Shown: positions 26,892-34,068 of the stretch, piece after piece
Layout of the letters: each line of letters opens with the position of its first letter
Position numbering within the stretch: position 1 is the stretch's first letter
From: a bacterium 1XD42-54
GTDB taxonomy: Bacteria > Bacillota > Clostridia > Lachnospirales > Lachnospiraceae
Length of the DNA: 64,000 nt
Assembly: GCA_003612585.1 (NCBI GenBank)
Contig: RAZH01000006.1
Location: 62,001-126,000 of the forward strand
Reading direction: 5' to 3'
Made by a program: the position numbers and the translations under genes
Notes under the pieces: model-generated
What the model was told of the DNA's origin: nothing
The model's input: the letters and a program-made list of their open reading frames with translations, nothing else
Database searches by the model: none

Positions 26892-28853
26892 ATGGGTGAT
26901 ATAGGTAAGCTTTCGGGAAAGGAAAGCGGTCATGCGACGATGTATTCCGGGAAAGCATACACGCCGGGGACCGGAAACGCGCCGCGCAGAATCGTTCGGA
27001 TGGACACGGAAAATGGGTATGACGACCAGCCAGAGCGACGTGTACCAAGGCTGCGGCCCGAGGCTGAAGGAAAACACAGAAGCGATTCAGAAACACAGAG
27101 AAGACACGTGCGGGAACATACACGTGGGACGAACGATAGCATGGAACGTGGTCATGACACGGACACCGGGCGCAGGCGTATCGCAAGACTGGTGGAATCC
27201 CAGGAGCAAAGAGAACGCCCTCGTCATTCACATGAGAAAAGGAACGACCGACAGGGACATCCACAGAATACGCAGGAAAAAAGAGCAGACCGGCAGGGGC
27301 ATCAGCAGAATACGCAGGAAAAAAGAGCAGACCGACAGGAACGTTCGCAGTACATGCAGGAGAAGCATGAGAGTTTAAAGAATTTGTCGCAGGACAGCTC
27401 AGAGAAAAAAACAGATGCAAAGAAATTATCGCGAAATGGTGGTGTGTCTTCAACGGGCTGGAAAGAGCGTGCAAAACAGAGACGTAAGAAAAAGCTGTTG
27501 ATTTTCTTCGGCAGTGTTGGTGTGATTCTGATTTCCGCTTATATTGCAGTGGCAGTTTATTTCAGCGGACATTTTTACGAGGATACTGCGGTTTACGGAA
27601 TTGATTGCAGTCAGAAAACGGTAGAAGAAGTAAAAAGCGAAATCGAGGACAAGTTGGACGAATATGTTCTTGAGATACAGGAACGTAAGGATAAGACGGA
27701 ACAGATTACGGCCTCACAGATCAAGCTTCAGTACGTTGACGATGGCGGCATTGATCGGATGATGAAAGCGCAGCGCGCGTATATCTGGCCAATCATGCTT
27801 TTTTTGGACAGGAAGCCGGGGGAAGCGGTTGCTTTTTCTTATGACAGAGAACAGGCAAAAAACAGGCTGATGGGGCTGGACTGTATGAATCCGGCTTTGA
27901 TTGAGGCGCCGCAGGATGCATATATTACAGCGACAGATACCGGGTTTGAAGTAGTCCGTGAAGTGATGGGTACAACGCTTGATACAGAAAAGACGATCGA
28001 TGTTGTTTTACAGGCGCTTGATGATGGTGCGGTCCATGTTTCTTTGGAAGAGGAAGCTTGCTATGTGAATCCAAAGCTTTACCAGGATGATGAAAAGCTT
28101 CAGCATGATGCGACAGGCATGAGTGAGCTTGCGCGCGCAAATATTACGTATACCTTCGGTGATCAGAAAGAGATTGTAAATGCAGCGTTGATTTGGGACT
28201 GGATTGTAGAGCTGCCGGATGGTTCGTTTGTAATTGATGATGGTTGTGTCAGTGATTACGTAGAATCGCTTGCAGCAAAGTATGATACATTCGGTCTTCC
28301 TCTCGAATTTTATACCACGATCGGTACGACGGTTACTCTGTCAGGCGGAGATTACGGCTGGTGTATCAATCAGAGTGAGACGGTGGTAGACTTGCTGAAT
28401 GCGTTGGAAGAGGGATATCGGGGCGAGAAAGAGCCAGTTTATCTTTATTCAGCAATGAGCCATGAGAACCAGGGGATTGGTTATACCTATGTGGAAATCT
28501 GTATTTCACTTCAGGAGATGTGGTGTTATCAGGATGGTAACCTTGTCGTGGATACGGCAGTTGTGACAGGAAATCCAAACAAAGGCAATGCAACGCCGTC
28601 AGGAGGCGTCTGGGCTATTGATGCGAAAAAGCGCGATGCAATTCTGACTGGCGAGGGATATACGTCACCGGTGGATTACTGGATGCCGTTTAACGGTGAT
28701 GTCGGTATTCACGATATGCAGCAACGATCTGCTTTCGGCGGAAGTATTTATCTGTCAAACGGTTCACACGGCTGTGTAAATACGCCATATGACCAGGTAC
28801 AGATGATATATGACGTTGTGTCAATCGGTACCCCGGTTATTGTATATGAGTAG
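26892..28853 (+). CDS. L,D-transpeptidase (YkuD) with a long charged cytoplasmic N-terminus
   Basis: The protein has 653 residues. The first about 195 are hydrophilic, rich in Arg, Glu, Gln and His, and include 14-residue repeats; they precede a single membrane segment (about 200-224) and so should be cytoplasmic. Outside are peptidoglycan-binding-like segments (YGIDCSQKTVEEVKSEIEDK) and a YkuD domain with NGSHGCVNTP, catalytic Cys628. It therefore cross-links the wall like its paralogue at 15.8 kb, but differs in the cytoplasmic extension. The start at 26892 has only a weak site (GAGTGAAAG), so a downstream start cannot be excluded, although the frame is open and codon use is coherent from there. 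It is a single-gene unit. Confidence 0.85.
   Translation: MGDIGKLSGKESGHATMYSGKAYTPGTGNAPRRIVRMDTENGYDDQPERRVPRLRPEAEGKHRSDSETQRRHVREHTRGTNDSMERGHDTDTGRRRIARLVESQEQRERPRHSHEKRNDRQGHPQNTQEKRADRQGHQQNTQEKRADRQERSQYMQEKHESLKNLSQDSSEKKTDAKKLSRNGGVSSTGWKERAKQRRKKKLLIFFGSVGVILISAYIAVAVYFSGHFYEDTAVYGIDCSQKTVEEVKSEIEDKLDEYVLEIQERKDKTEQITASQIKLQYVDDGGIDRMMKAQRAYIWPIMLFLDRKPGEAVAFSYDREQAKNRLMGLDCMNPALIEAPQDAYITATDTGFEVVREVMGTTLDTEKTIDVVLQALDDGAVHVSLEEEACYVNPKLYQDDEKLQHDATGMSELARANITYTFGDQKEIVNAALIWDWIVELPDGSFVIDDGCVSDYVESLAAKYDTFGLPLEFYTTIGTTVTLSGGDYGWCINQSETVVDLLNALEEGYRGEKEPVYLYSAMSHENQGIGYTYVEICISLQEMWCYQDGNLVVDTAVVTGNPNKGNATPSGGVWAIDAKKRDAILTGEGYTSPVDYWMPFNGDVGIHDMQQRSAFGGSIYLSNGSHGCVNTPYDQVQMIYDVVSIGTPVIVYE
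27222..27347 (+). repeat. Three 42-base in-frame repeats
   Basis: Two near-identical units (27264-27305 and 27306-27347) encode N-T-Q-E-K-R-A-D-R-Q-G/E-H/R; a degenerate copy precedes them at 27222-27263. They lie in the cytoplasmic part of the transpeptidase. Confidence 0.8.
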
Positions 28854-28930
28854 CGCCAGAAAAATGAAGCAAAAAGCAGGGAAATAGATTTGTTTGCCTG
28901 GCATAGATGGCAGAAAGGATATTTTAACAC

Positions 28931-28959
28931 TTTACTCTGAAAAAATGTCGTGCTATAAT
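28931..28959 (+). promoter_or_regulatory. Predicted promoter of the ArsR-type regulator
   Basis: TTTACT (28931-28936), 17-base spacer, TATAAT (28954-28959), 84 bases before the ATG. Confidence 0.6.
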
Positions 28960-29043
28960 CAAAAAAATTGCAGGGCTGTATTGGAATTGTAATTGTGCAT
29001 CCGGATACCACATGGAACGGAAAGGGCACAGAAGGGGAGCAGC

Positions 29044-29574
29044 ATGGGGAAAAAGAAAAAGCAGGAAAAAGAAAAGAAAAGTAAGGAAAAAGAAAAAAAG
29101 CTGCTAAAAACAGGAAGAAAGACGGAAGATAAAAAAGAGCCCAAGGCAGAAAAGGCGCCGAAAGTCGAGAAAAAGCAGAAGGCAGAAAAGGTGCCGGAAT
29201 ATGAGAAGGAGCGAAAGGCAGAAAAGGTGCCGGAAGCTGAGAAGGAGCGAAAAGCGGAAAAGATGCCGGAGGAAGAAGCGCAGCGGAAGAAAGTTTCTGA
29301 AGTTGCACCGGAGAATCTGGCCGGAACGGCAGCGGTTTTCCGTGCGTTGGGGGATGAGAGTCGCCTTCAGATTCTGAATCTTCTGGCGCAGAAAGAATTG
29401 TGTGCCGGAGAGCTTCTGTCCTCGCTTTCTATTGTACAATCTACCCTGTCGCATCACATGAAGATTCTGACAGAATCCGGTATTGTGAAGTGCAAAAGAC
29501 AGGGAAAGCGGTCCTGCTACTCGATTGACAAGGAAGCGCTGGAAAAAATTCATGCATGTATCAGGTGGGGTTAG
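29044..29574 (+). CDS. ArsR-family transcriptional regulator with Lys/Glu-rich N-terminal tail
   Basis: The C-terminal about 85 residues form an ArsR-type winged helix: AAVFRALGDESRLQILNLLA, then ELLSSLSIVQSTLSHHMKIL (recognition helix) and SGIVKCKRQGKRSCYSID. The canonical ArsR metal-site ELCVCDL motif is absent; ELCAGELL stands there, with one Cys, so metal sensing is unclear. The first about 85 residues are almost only Lys, Glu, Ala and Pro, partly as 12-residue repeats, and look disordered. ATG 29044 follows AGGGGAGC; a start at 28993 would lie just after the promoter and adds nothing conserved. It is 52 bases ahead of the citrate synthase gene, so they may be co-transcribed. Confidence 0.85.
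   Translation: MGKKKKQEKEKKSKEKEKKLLKTGRKTEDKKEPKAEKAPKVEKKQKAEKVPEYEKERKAEKVPEAEKERKAEKMPEEEAQRKKVSEVAPENLAGTAAVFRALGDESRLQILNLLAQKELCAGELLSSLSIVQSTLSHHMKILTESGIVKCKRQGKRSCYSIDKEALEKIHACIRWG
29182..29289 (+). repeat. Three 36-base in-frame repeats in the regulator tail
   Basis: Units begin at 29182, 29218 and 29254 and encode A-E-K-V/M-P-E-x-E-K-E-R-K. Near-identical bases suggest recent duplication. Confidence 0.8.
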
Positions 29575-29626
29575 CAACAGGATCTTGAGTTTAAGCAAAT
29601 GAATGACAACAGGGAGAATAATTATT

Positions 29627-30994
29627 ATGATACAGACGGATACAGACAGAAAGATAAGAGACATCAGGCTGGCAGAGCTGGTTAAATACTGTATGATTTC
29701 AGGGGAACTGGATTTGAACCTGTATGAAGAGTACGATGTAAAGCGAGGTCTGCGCGAGTCCGATGGAAAAGGTGTGCTAACCGGTCTCACTGAGATTTCA
29801 GATGTGGTTGCGTTTCGGACAGAAAATGGAAAAAAGGTGCCGCAGGAGGGCCAGCTTTTTTATCAGGGTTATAATATCATGGACCTCAAAGCAGGTTTTG
29901 AGAAACGGAAATTCAATTTCGAGGAAATTACATACCTGCTTCTTTTTGGTGCCCTGCCGAATCGTCAGCAGCTGGATTCCTTTGTTGAAATACTGAGCCA
30001 GTACCGTGAGCTTCCCAACAAATTTGTGCGGGATGTAATCATGAAAGCTCCCAGTATGGACGTAATGAATGCATTGCAGAAAAGTGTACTGACGTTATAC
30101 TCTTACGATGATAATCCGGATGATATTTCCATTCCGAATGTACTGAAGCAGAGCTTGTCTCTGATTGCGACATTTCCGTTGATTTCGGTGTATGCGTACC
30201 ATGCGTACCAGCACTATCACAATGACAAGAGTCTCGTAATCCGTTATCCGAAGCCAGAGCTTTCTACGGCGGAAAATATTTTAAGAATTCTGCGCGCTGA
30301 CGGACAGTATACGGAGCTGGAAGCAAGAGTACTGGACATTGCGCTTGTTCTTCACGCGGAGCACGGCGGTGGTAACAATTCTTCCTTTACAACCCATGTT
30401 GTATCATCAACGGGAACCGATACGTATTCTGCAATTGCGGCTTCGCTTGGATCTCTGAAAGGACCAAAGCACGGCGGCGCAAATCTGAAGGTAGAGAATA
30501 TGTTTGCGGATATTAAAGAGCATGTCCACAACTGGGGAAATGAGGATGCGATTCGTGATTATCTGATAAAAATCATAAAGAAGGAAGCGTTTGACCAGAC
30601 AGGACTGATTTATGGTATGGGTCATGCCGTTTACACGTTGTCTGACCCCAGAGCCGTTATTTTAAAAGAATACGCAAAGTATCTTTCGATTGAAAAGGGC
30701 AGGGAGGATGAATTTGACCTGTATGAGAAGGTAGAGAAGATTGCCTCAGATCTCCTGACAAGCCGCAAGAATCTGCATAAGCCGATTTGCTGTAACGTCG
30801 ATTTTTACAGTGGCTTTGTATATTCGATGCTGGGGATTCCGAACCAGATGTTCACGCCTATTTTTGCGATTTCCCGAATCGCAGGATGGAGTGCACACCG
30901 GATCGAGGAGCTGGTTAATACAGGAAAGATCATCCGTCCGGCTTACAAGTATGTTGGGCATCACAGGGATTATGTGGAGCTGGACGAGCGTTAA
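29627..30994 (+). CDS. Citrate synthase (citrate/2-methylcitrate synthase family)
   Basis: This enzyme condenses acetyl-CoA and oxaloacetate to citrate, presumably feeding 2-oxoglutarate and glutamate synthesis in an anaerobe. The 455-residue protein contains the catalytic residues: His246 in LHAEHGGGNNSSF, His333 in YGMGHAVYTLSDPRA and Asp392 in CNVDFYSGFVYSMLG; the last block, SRIAGWSAHRIEE, is the family C-terminus. The first about 65 residues precede the usual fold and include GVLTGLTEISDV. ATG 29627 was chosen with AGGGAG ten bases before; an ATG at 29603 would put the start upstream of that site. A 2-methylcitrate role is possible, but no prp genes are nearby. Confidence 0.93.
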   Translation: MIQTDTDRKIRDIRLAELVKYCMISGELDLNLYEEYDVKRGLRESDGKGVLTGLTEISDVVAFRTENGKKVPQEGQLFYQGYNIMDLKAGFEKRKFNFEEITYLLLFGALPNRQQLDSFVEILSQYRELPNKFVRDVIMKAPSMDVMNALQKSVLTLYSYDDNPDDISIPNVLKQSLSLIATFPLISVYAYHAYQHYHNDKSLVIRYPKPELSTAENILRILRADGQYTELEARVLDIALVLHAEHGGGNNSSFTTHVVSSTGTDTYSAIAASLGSLKGPKHGGANLKVENMFADIKEHVHNWGNEDAIRDYLIKIIKKEAFDQTGLIYGMGHAVYTLSDPRAVILKEYAKYLSIEKGREDEFDLYEKVEKIASDLLTSRKNLHKPICCNVDFYSGFVYSMLGIPNQMFTPIFAISRIAGWSAHRIEELVNTGKIIRPAYKYVGHHRDYVELDER

Positions 30995-31018
30995 TCGGCG
31001 TGCGGGAAAAGAGTCAAA

Positions 31019-31060
31019 AAAAGAAATCAAATAAAAGAAATCAAATAAAAGAAATCAAAG
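31019..31060. repeat. Short 14-base direct repeats
   Basis: Three copies of AAGAAATCAAAT at 31021, 31035 and 31049 (14-base period), just past citrate synthase. Purely AT-rich; likely slippage product. Confidence 0.7.
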
Positions 31061-31073
31061 AAAGAATAAAAGA

Positions 31074-31176
31074 AAGAGGCCGTTACAGGAAGATGGAACG
31101 ATACAGGATCTGGAAGTCCTTGAAGAAGGAATCCCCCGTATCTCGTATGTTCTTACTCTCACTGTAACGGTCTCTT
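31074..31176. terminator. Long inverted repeat between convergent genes
   Basis: AAGAGGCCGTTACAG (31074-31088) pairs with 31162-31176 with one G-U; shorter complementary pieces lie inside. On the minus strand T-rich sequence follows the stem, so it may terminate the MATE transcript, and possibly both. The 73-base interior is longer than usual for a terminator. Confidence 0.45.
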
Positions 31177-31204
31177 GTGTTTTCCGCACAGATCTGGTTG
31201 CTGA

Positions 31205-32545
31205 CTATTTCCAGGAAAGCAGCGTTTTCTTCCGGAATATATAATAGAAGATACCAGTCATATCCGCGAGAAACCAGCCAATCGGTACAGACCACCAGAT
31301 ACCTGTGACACCAAAGAACGGGATGGCTGAAAGCGCGTAGGCGAGTGCGACACGCGTGCCGAGGGAGATAACGGTCAGTACTACGCTCATTCCCGGTCTT
31401 CCAAGCGCCCGGTAAAGCCCATAAAGCAAAAACAGACAACCGATTCCACAGTAGAAGGCGCCTTCAATACGCAGATAACGGACACCTTCGCGTATGATTT
31501 CTGTTTCGCCCGCCTCAATAAATAATGCCATCAGTGGGCGTGCAAAAATCCATACCAATGCGGATACGATTATGCAGAAGATCAGGGATACCTGGACAGC
31601 GCCTTTGAGTCCGGCACGAATGCGGTCTGCTTTTTTTGCACCGTAGTTTTGCGCAATAAACGTGGAAAAGGCGTTTCCAAAATCCTGGACCGGCATATAG
31701 GCAAAAGCGTCGATTTTTACGGCAGCTGCGAACGCTGCCATAACGGTAGGGCCAAAACTGTTGACCAGACCCTGTACCATGAGAATACCAAGATTCATGA
31801 CAGACTGTTGTACACACGTCAGAATGGAAAAACTGGCGATCTCCTTGACACATTGCCAACGGATGCGGCAGCCTTTGCGGACAGCCCGCAGCTGCGGGCA
31901 TTGCATCAGGGCATAGAGTGCAATTCCGATACCAGATACGTATTGAGCGATCACGGTTGCCTCAGCGGCTCCGGCCACGCCCCGTTTGAGTACGAGAACA
32001 AAGCAAAGATCAAGCAGAATGTTCAGTACTGCGGACACGGCAAGAAAAATGAGCGGAACAATGGAATTTCCAACTGCCCGCAAAAAGGATGCAAAATAGT
32101 TATACAGAAACGTAGCAGCTATCCCGCAGAAAATAACAGCAAGATATTGCCGCATGTCTCCCCATACCTCATCCGGAACCTGGAGGAAGACGCGTATATA
32201 ATCCAGACAGACAAACGCGAGCACGTTGAGCAGAATGGTTACTGCCGCAATCAGAACAAAAGAGGCACAAATACTCTCCTGCAACCCGGCTTCGTCGCGC
32301 TGCCCGAAGCGGATAGAAAACAGCGCGCCACTTCCCATGCAAAGCCCCAGAAGAATGGAGGTAAGGAATGTCATTAAAGTAAAAGAAGAACCAACGGCAG
32401 CCAGGGCATTTTTTCCCAGGAACTGGCCGACAATCAGAGTATCTGCAATATTATAGCACTGTTGCAGCAGGTTTCCCAGAATCATAGGGATTGCAAAAAA
32501 AAGCATAGACCGCATTACCGGCCCACGGGTCAGATCTTTATTCAT
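31205..32545 (-). CDS. MATE-family efflux transporter
   Basis: This 446-residue membrane protein has about twelve hydrophobic segments and the two MATE halves. The N-terminus MNKDLTRGPVMRSMLFFAIP then MILGNLLQQCYNIADTLIVG and the AVGSSFTLMTFLTSI block are typical of the clostridial NorM/DinF-like branch. Members export drugs or metabolites with Na+ or H+ entry. The start at 32545 has GGAGATG upstream on its strand. It is transcribed divergently from the Lrp-type regulator at 32.7 kb through overlapping regulatory sequence with shared sites, so that regulator very likely controls it. The natural substrate is not evident; an amino acid or related compound is possible given the regulator family. 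Confidence 0.9.
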   Translation of the reverse strand: MNKDLTRGPVMRSMLFFAIPMILGNLLQQCYNIADTLIVGQFLGKNALAAVGSSFTLMTFLTSILLGLCMGSGALFSIRFGQRDEAGLQESICASFVLIAAVTILLNVLAFVCLDYIRVFLQVPDEVWGDMRQYLAVIFCGIAATFLYNYFASFLRAVGNSIVPLIFLAVSAVLNILLDLCFVLVLKRGVAGAAEATVIAQYVSGIGIALYALMQCPQLRAVRKGCRIRWQCVKEIASFSILTCVQQSVMNLGILMVQGLVNSFGPTVMAAFAAAVKIDAFAYMPVQDFGNAFSTFIAQNYGAKKADRIRAGLKGAVQVSLIFCIIVSALVWIFARPLMALFIEAGETEIIREGVRYLRIEGAFYCGIGCLFLLYGLYRALGRPGMSVVLTVISLGTRVALAYALSAIPFFGVTGIWWSVPIGWFLADMTGIFYYIFRKKTLLSWK

Positions 32546-32588
32546 TTCTTCATCTCCATCACATTCATATAGAAAGTTGTATCTTACG

Positions 32589-32654
32589 TTTCGTAACTAT
32601 TATACTGACCATTCCTACGAAAGTCAATCAACCGTTTACATTGAGCGTACGAAA
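32589..32654. promoter_or_regulatory. Three TACGAAA operator-like sites between MATE and Lrp genes
   Basis: TTTCGTA at 32589-32595, TACGAAA at 32616-32622 and TACGAAA at 32648-32654. Two sit inside promoter spacers, one just past the MATE -10. The layout suggests one regulator acting on both divergent promoters. Confidence 0.55.
32599..32627 (-). promoter_or_regulatory. Promoter of the MATE gene
   Basis: On the minus strand, TTGACT (32622-32627) and TATAAT (32599-32604) with a 17-base spacer. A TACGAAA site overlaps the spacer and the edge of the -35. Confidence 0.8.
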
Positions 32655-32663
32655 TAGTATGAT
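32635..32663 (+). promoter_or_regulatory. Promoter of the Lrp/AsnC gene
   Basis: TTTACA (32635-32640), 17-base spacer, TATGAT (32658-32663), 35 bases before the ATG. A TACGAAA site lies in the spacer. Confidence 0.7.
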
Positions 32664-32697
32664 AATCAAGGAATATAATTTTGAAAGGAGCTACCTT

Positions 32698-33156
32698 ATG
32701 TTTCTGGAAGGATTAGACGCACTGGATCAGAAAATTGTCCGGCTGCTGATTGAAAATGCCCGCATTTCCTACTCTGACATTGGGCAGAAAATTGGTATCT
32801 CCCGCGTAGCCGTAAAAGCTCGTATTCAGGCTTTGGAAGAACGGGGGATTATTGAGGAATATACGACAATTATCAACCCGCAGAAGATCAGCGGAGCTGT
32901 GTCCTGTTATTTTGAGATTGAAACGCAGCCAGGCAGCCTTGCGCAGGTTACGGAGATACTGGAGCAGGATGAAACCATCACGCAGATATATCGTGTGACA
33001 GGAAAAAATAAGCTTCATGTTCATGCAGTGTCCGCGTCCAGTGAGGACATGGAGAAACTGATTCAGGAGGTTATAGATCCCTTGCCTGGTGTGGTAAGCT
33101 GTAGCTGCAATATTATTTTATCACGGATTAAGGATATCAAGGGGCTGAGGCTGTAG
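32698..33156 (+). CDS. Lrp/AsnC-family transcriptional regulator
   Basis: The 152-residue protein has an N-terminal AsnC-type helix-turn-helix (LDALDQKIVRLLIENARIS then IGQKIGISRVAVKARIQALE) and a C-terminal ligand-binding/oligomerisation domain (ISGAVSCYFEIETQPG onward, with VTGKNKLHVHAVSAS). Family members bind amino acids and often autoregulate. ATG 32698 follows AAAGGAG by seven bases and gives the usual N-terminus; a TTG at 32641 in frame lies upstream of the predicted -10 and cannot be the start. It is divergent from the MATE exporter, and the shared TACGAAA sites suggest it controls both. The effector is unknown. Confidence 0.92.
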   Translation: MFLEGLDALDQKIVRLLIENARISYSDIGQKIGISRVAVKARIQALEERGIIEEYTTIINPQKISGAVSCYFEIETQPGSLAQVTEILEQDETITQIYRVTGKNKLHVHAVSASSEDMEKLIQEVIDPLPGVVSCSCNIILSRIKDIKGLRL

Positions 33157-33226
33157 GCGGAATTGACGCTGCCAGCCAGTGAGAAGATTACCTGAAGTTC
33201 AGAGAGATTAAATTTTTATAAAATGA

Positions 33227-33255
33227 TTGCAGGCTATCAGATAGCACAGTAAAAT
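33227..33255 (+). promoter_or_regulatory. Promoter with palindromic operator for the ABC exporter operon
   Basis: TTGCAG (33227-33232) and TAAAAT (33250-33255) with a 17-base spacer that contains the perfect 13-base palindrome GCTATCAGATAGC (33233-33245). A bound protein there would block RNA polymerase. A weaker second promoter (TTGATT 33313, TATAGC 33336, spacer 17) lies downstream. Confidence 0.65.
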
Positions 33256-33358
33256 ATAGAGTATGGGTTGCAGAACGCAAGACTTTTATGGATTGATATT
33301 TATTAACAGATTTTGATTGACGGATCTTAATTTACTATAGCGAAAAGAGGCGTATCAG

Positions 33359-34066
33359 ATGCAGGATGCATTCGTAAAGCTTGAGCGTGTGACAAAGGTT
33401 TACCGCATGGGTGAGGTAGAGATTCACGCGGTGGACGGGATTGATTTTGAGATACAAAAGGGAGAGTTTGTCGTGATTGTCGGACCGAGTGGTGCGGGAA
33501 AGACGACGGTGCTCAATATTCTCGGCGGCATGGATACGGCCAGCAGTGGACGTGTTGTTGTAGATGGACAGGATATCGCGAAGTACAGTCAGAAAAAGTT
33601 GACCGGATATCGGCGGAACGACATCGGGTTTGTATTTCAGTTCTACAACCTTGTCCCGAATCTGACCGCGCTGGAGAACGTAGAGCTTGCCATGCAGATT
33701 TGTAAAAATCCGCTCAATGCGTCAACCGTGCTTGAGGAGGTTGGTCTCGGACAGCGCATGAAGAATTTTCCATCCCAGCTTTCGGGCGGCGAGCAGCAGA
33801 GAGTGTCAATCGCCCGGGCGCTTGCAAAAAATCCCAAGCTTCTGCTGTGTGATGAACCGACAGGTGCACTGGATTATCAGACAGGCAAGTCGATTCTAAA
33901 GCTGTTACAGGATATGTGTCGGCAACGGGGCATGACCGTGATTGTAATTACGCACAATTCAGCGATTACACCGATGGCGGACCGTGTAATCCGAATTAAA
34001 AACGGCAGAGTGGACACCGAACAGATCAACGAGCAGCCAATCTCAGTTGAGACGATAGAGTGGTAA
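33359..34066 (+). CDS. ABC transporter ATP-binding protein, MacB/LolD type
   Basis: The ATPase is 235 residues and complete: Walker [10 protein letters not shown] (42-50), signature [15 protein letters not shown] near 141, Walker [13 protein letters not shown] near 161 and the H-loop VITHNS. The sequence class ([35 protein letters not shown]) is that of ATPases partnering FtsX-domain permeases, which act as mechanotransmitters or exporters rather than importers. The permease gene begins two bases after the stop codon, so the two proteins form one complex. A promoter with a palindromic operator precedes the gene. Confidence 0.94.
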   Translation: MQDAFVKLERVTKVYRMGEVEIHAVDGIDFEIQKGEFVVIVGPSGAGKTTVLNILGGMDTASSGRVVVDGQDIAKYSQKKLTGYRRNDIGFVFQFYNLVPNLTALENVELAMQICKNPLNASTVLEEVGLGQRMKNFPSQLSGGEQQRVSIARALAKNPKLLLCDEPTGALDYQTGKSILKLLQDMCRQRGMTVIVITHNSAITPMADRVIRIKNGRVDTEQINEQPISVETIEW

Positions 34067-34068
34067 GT

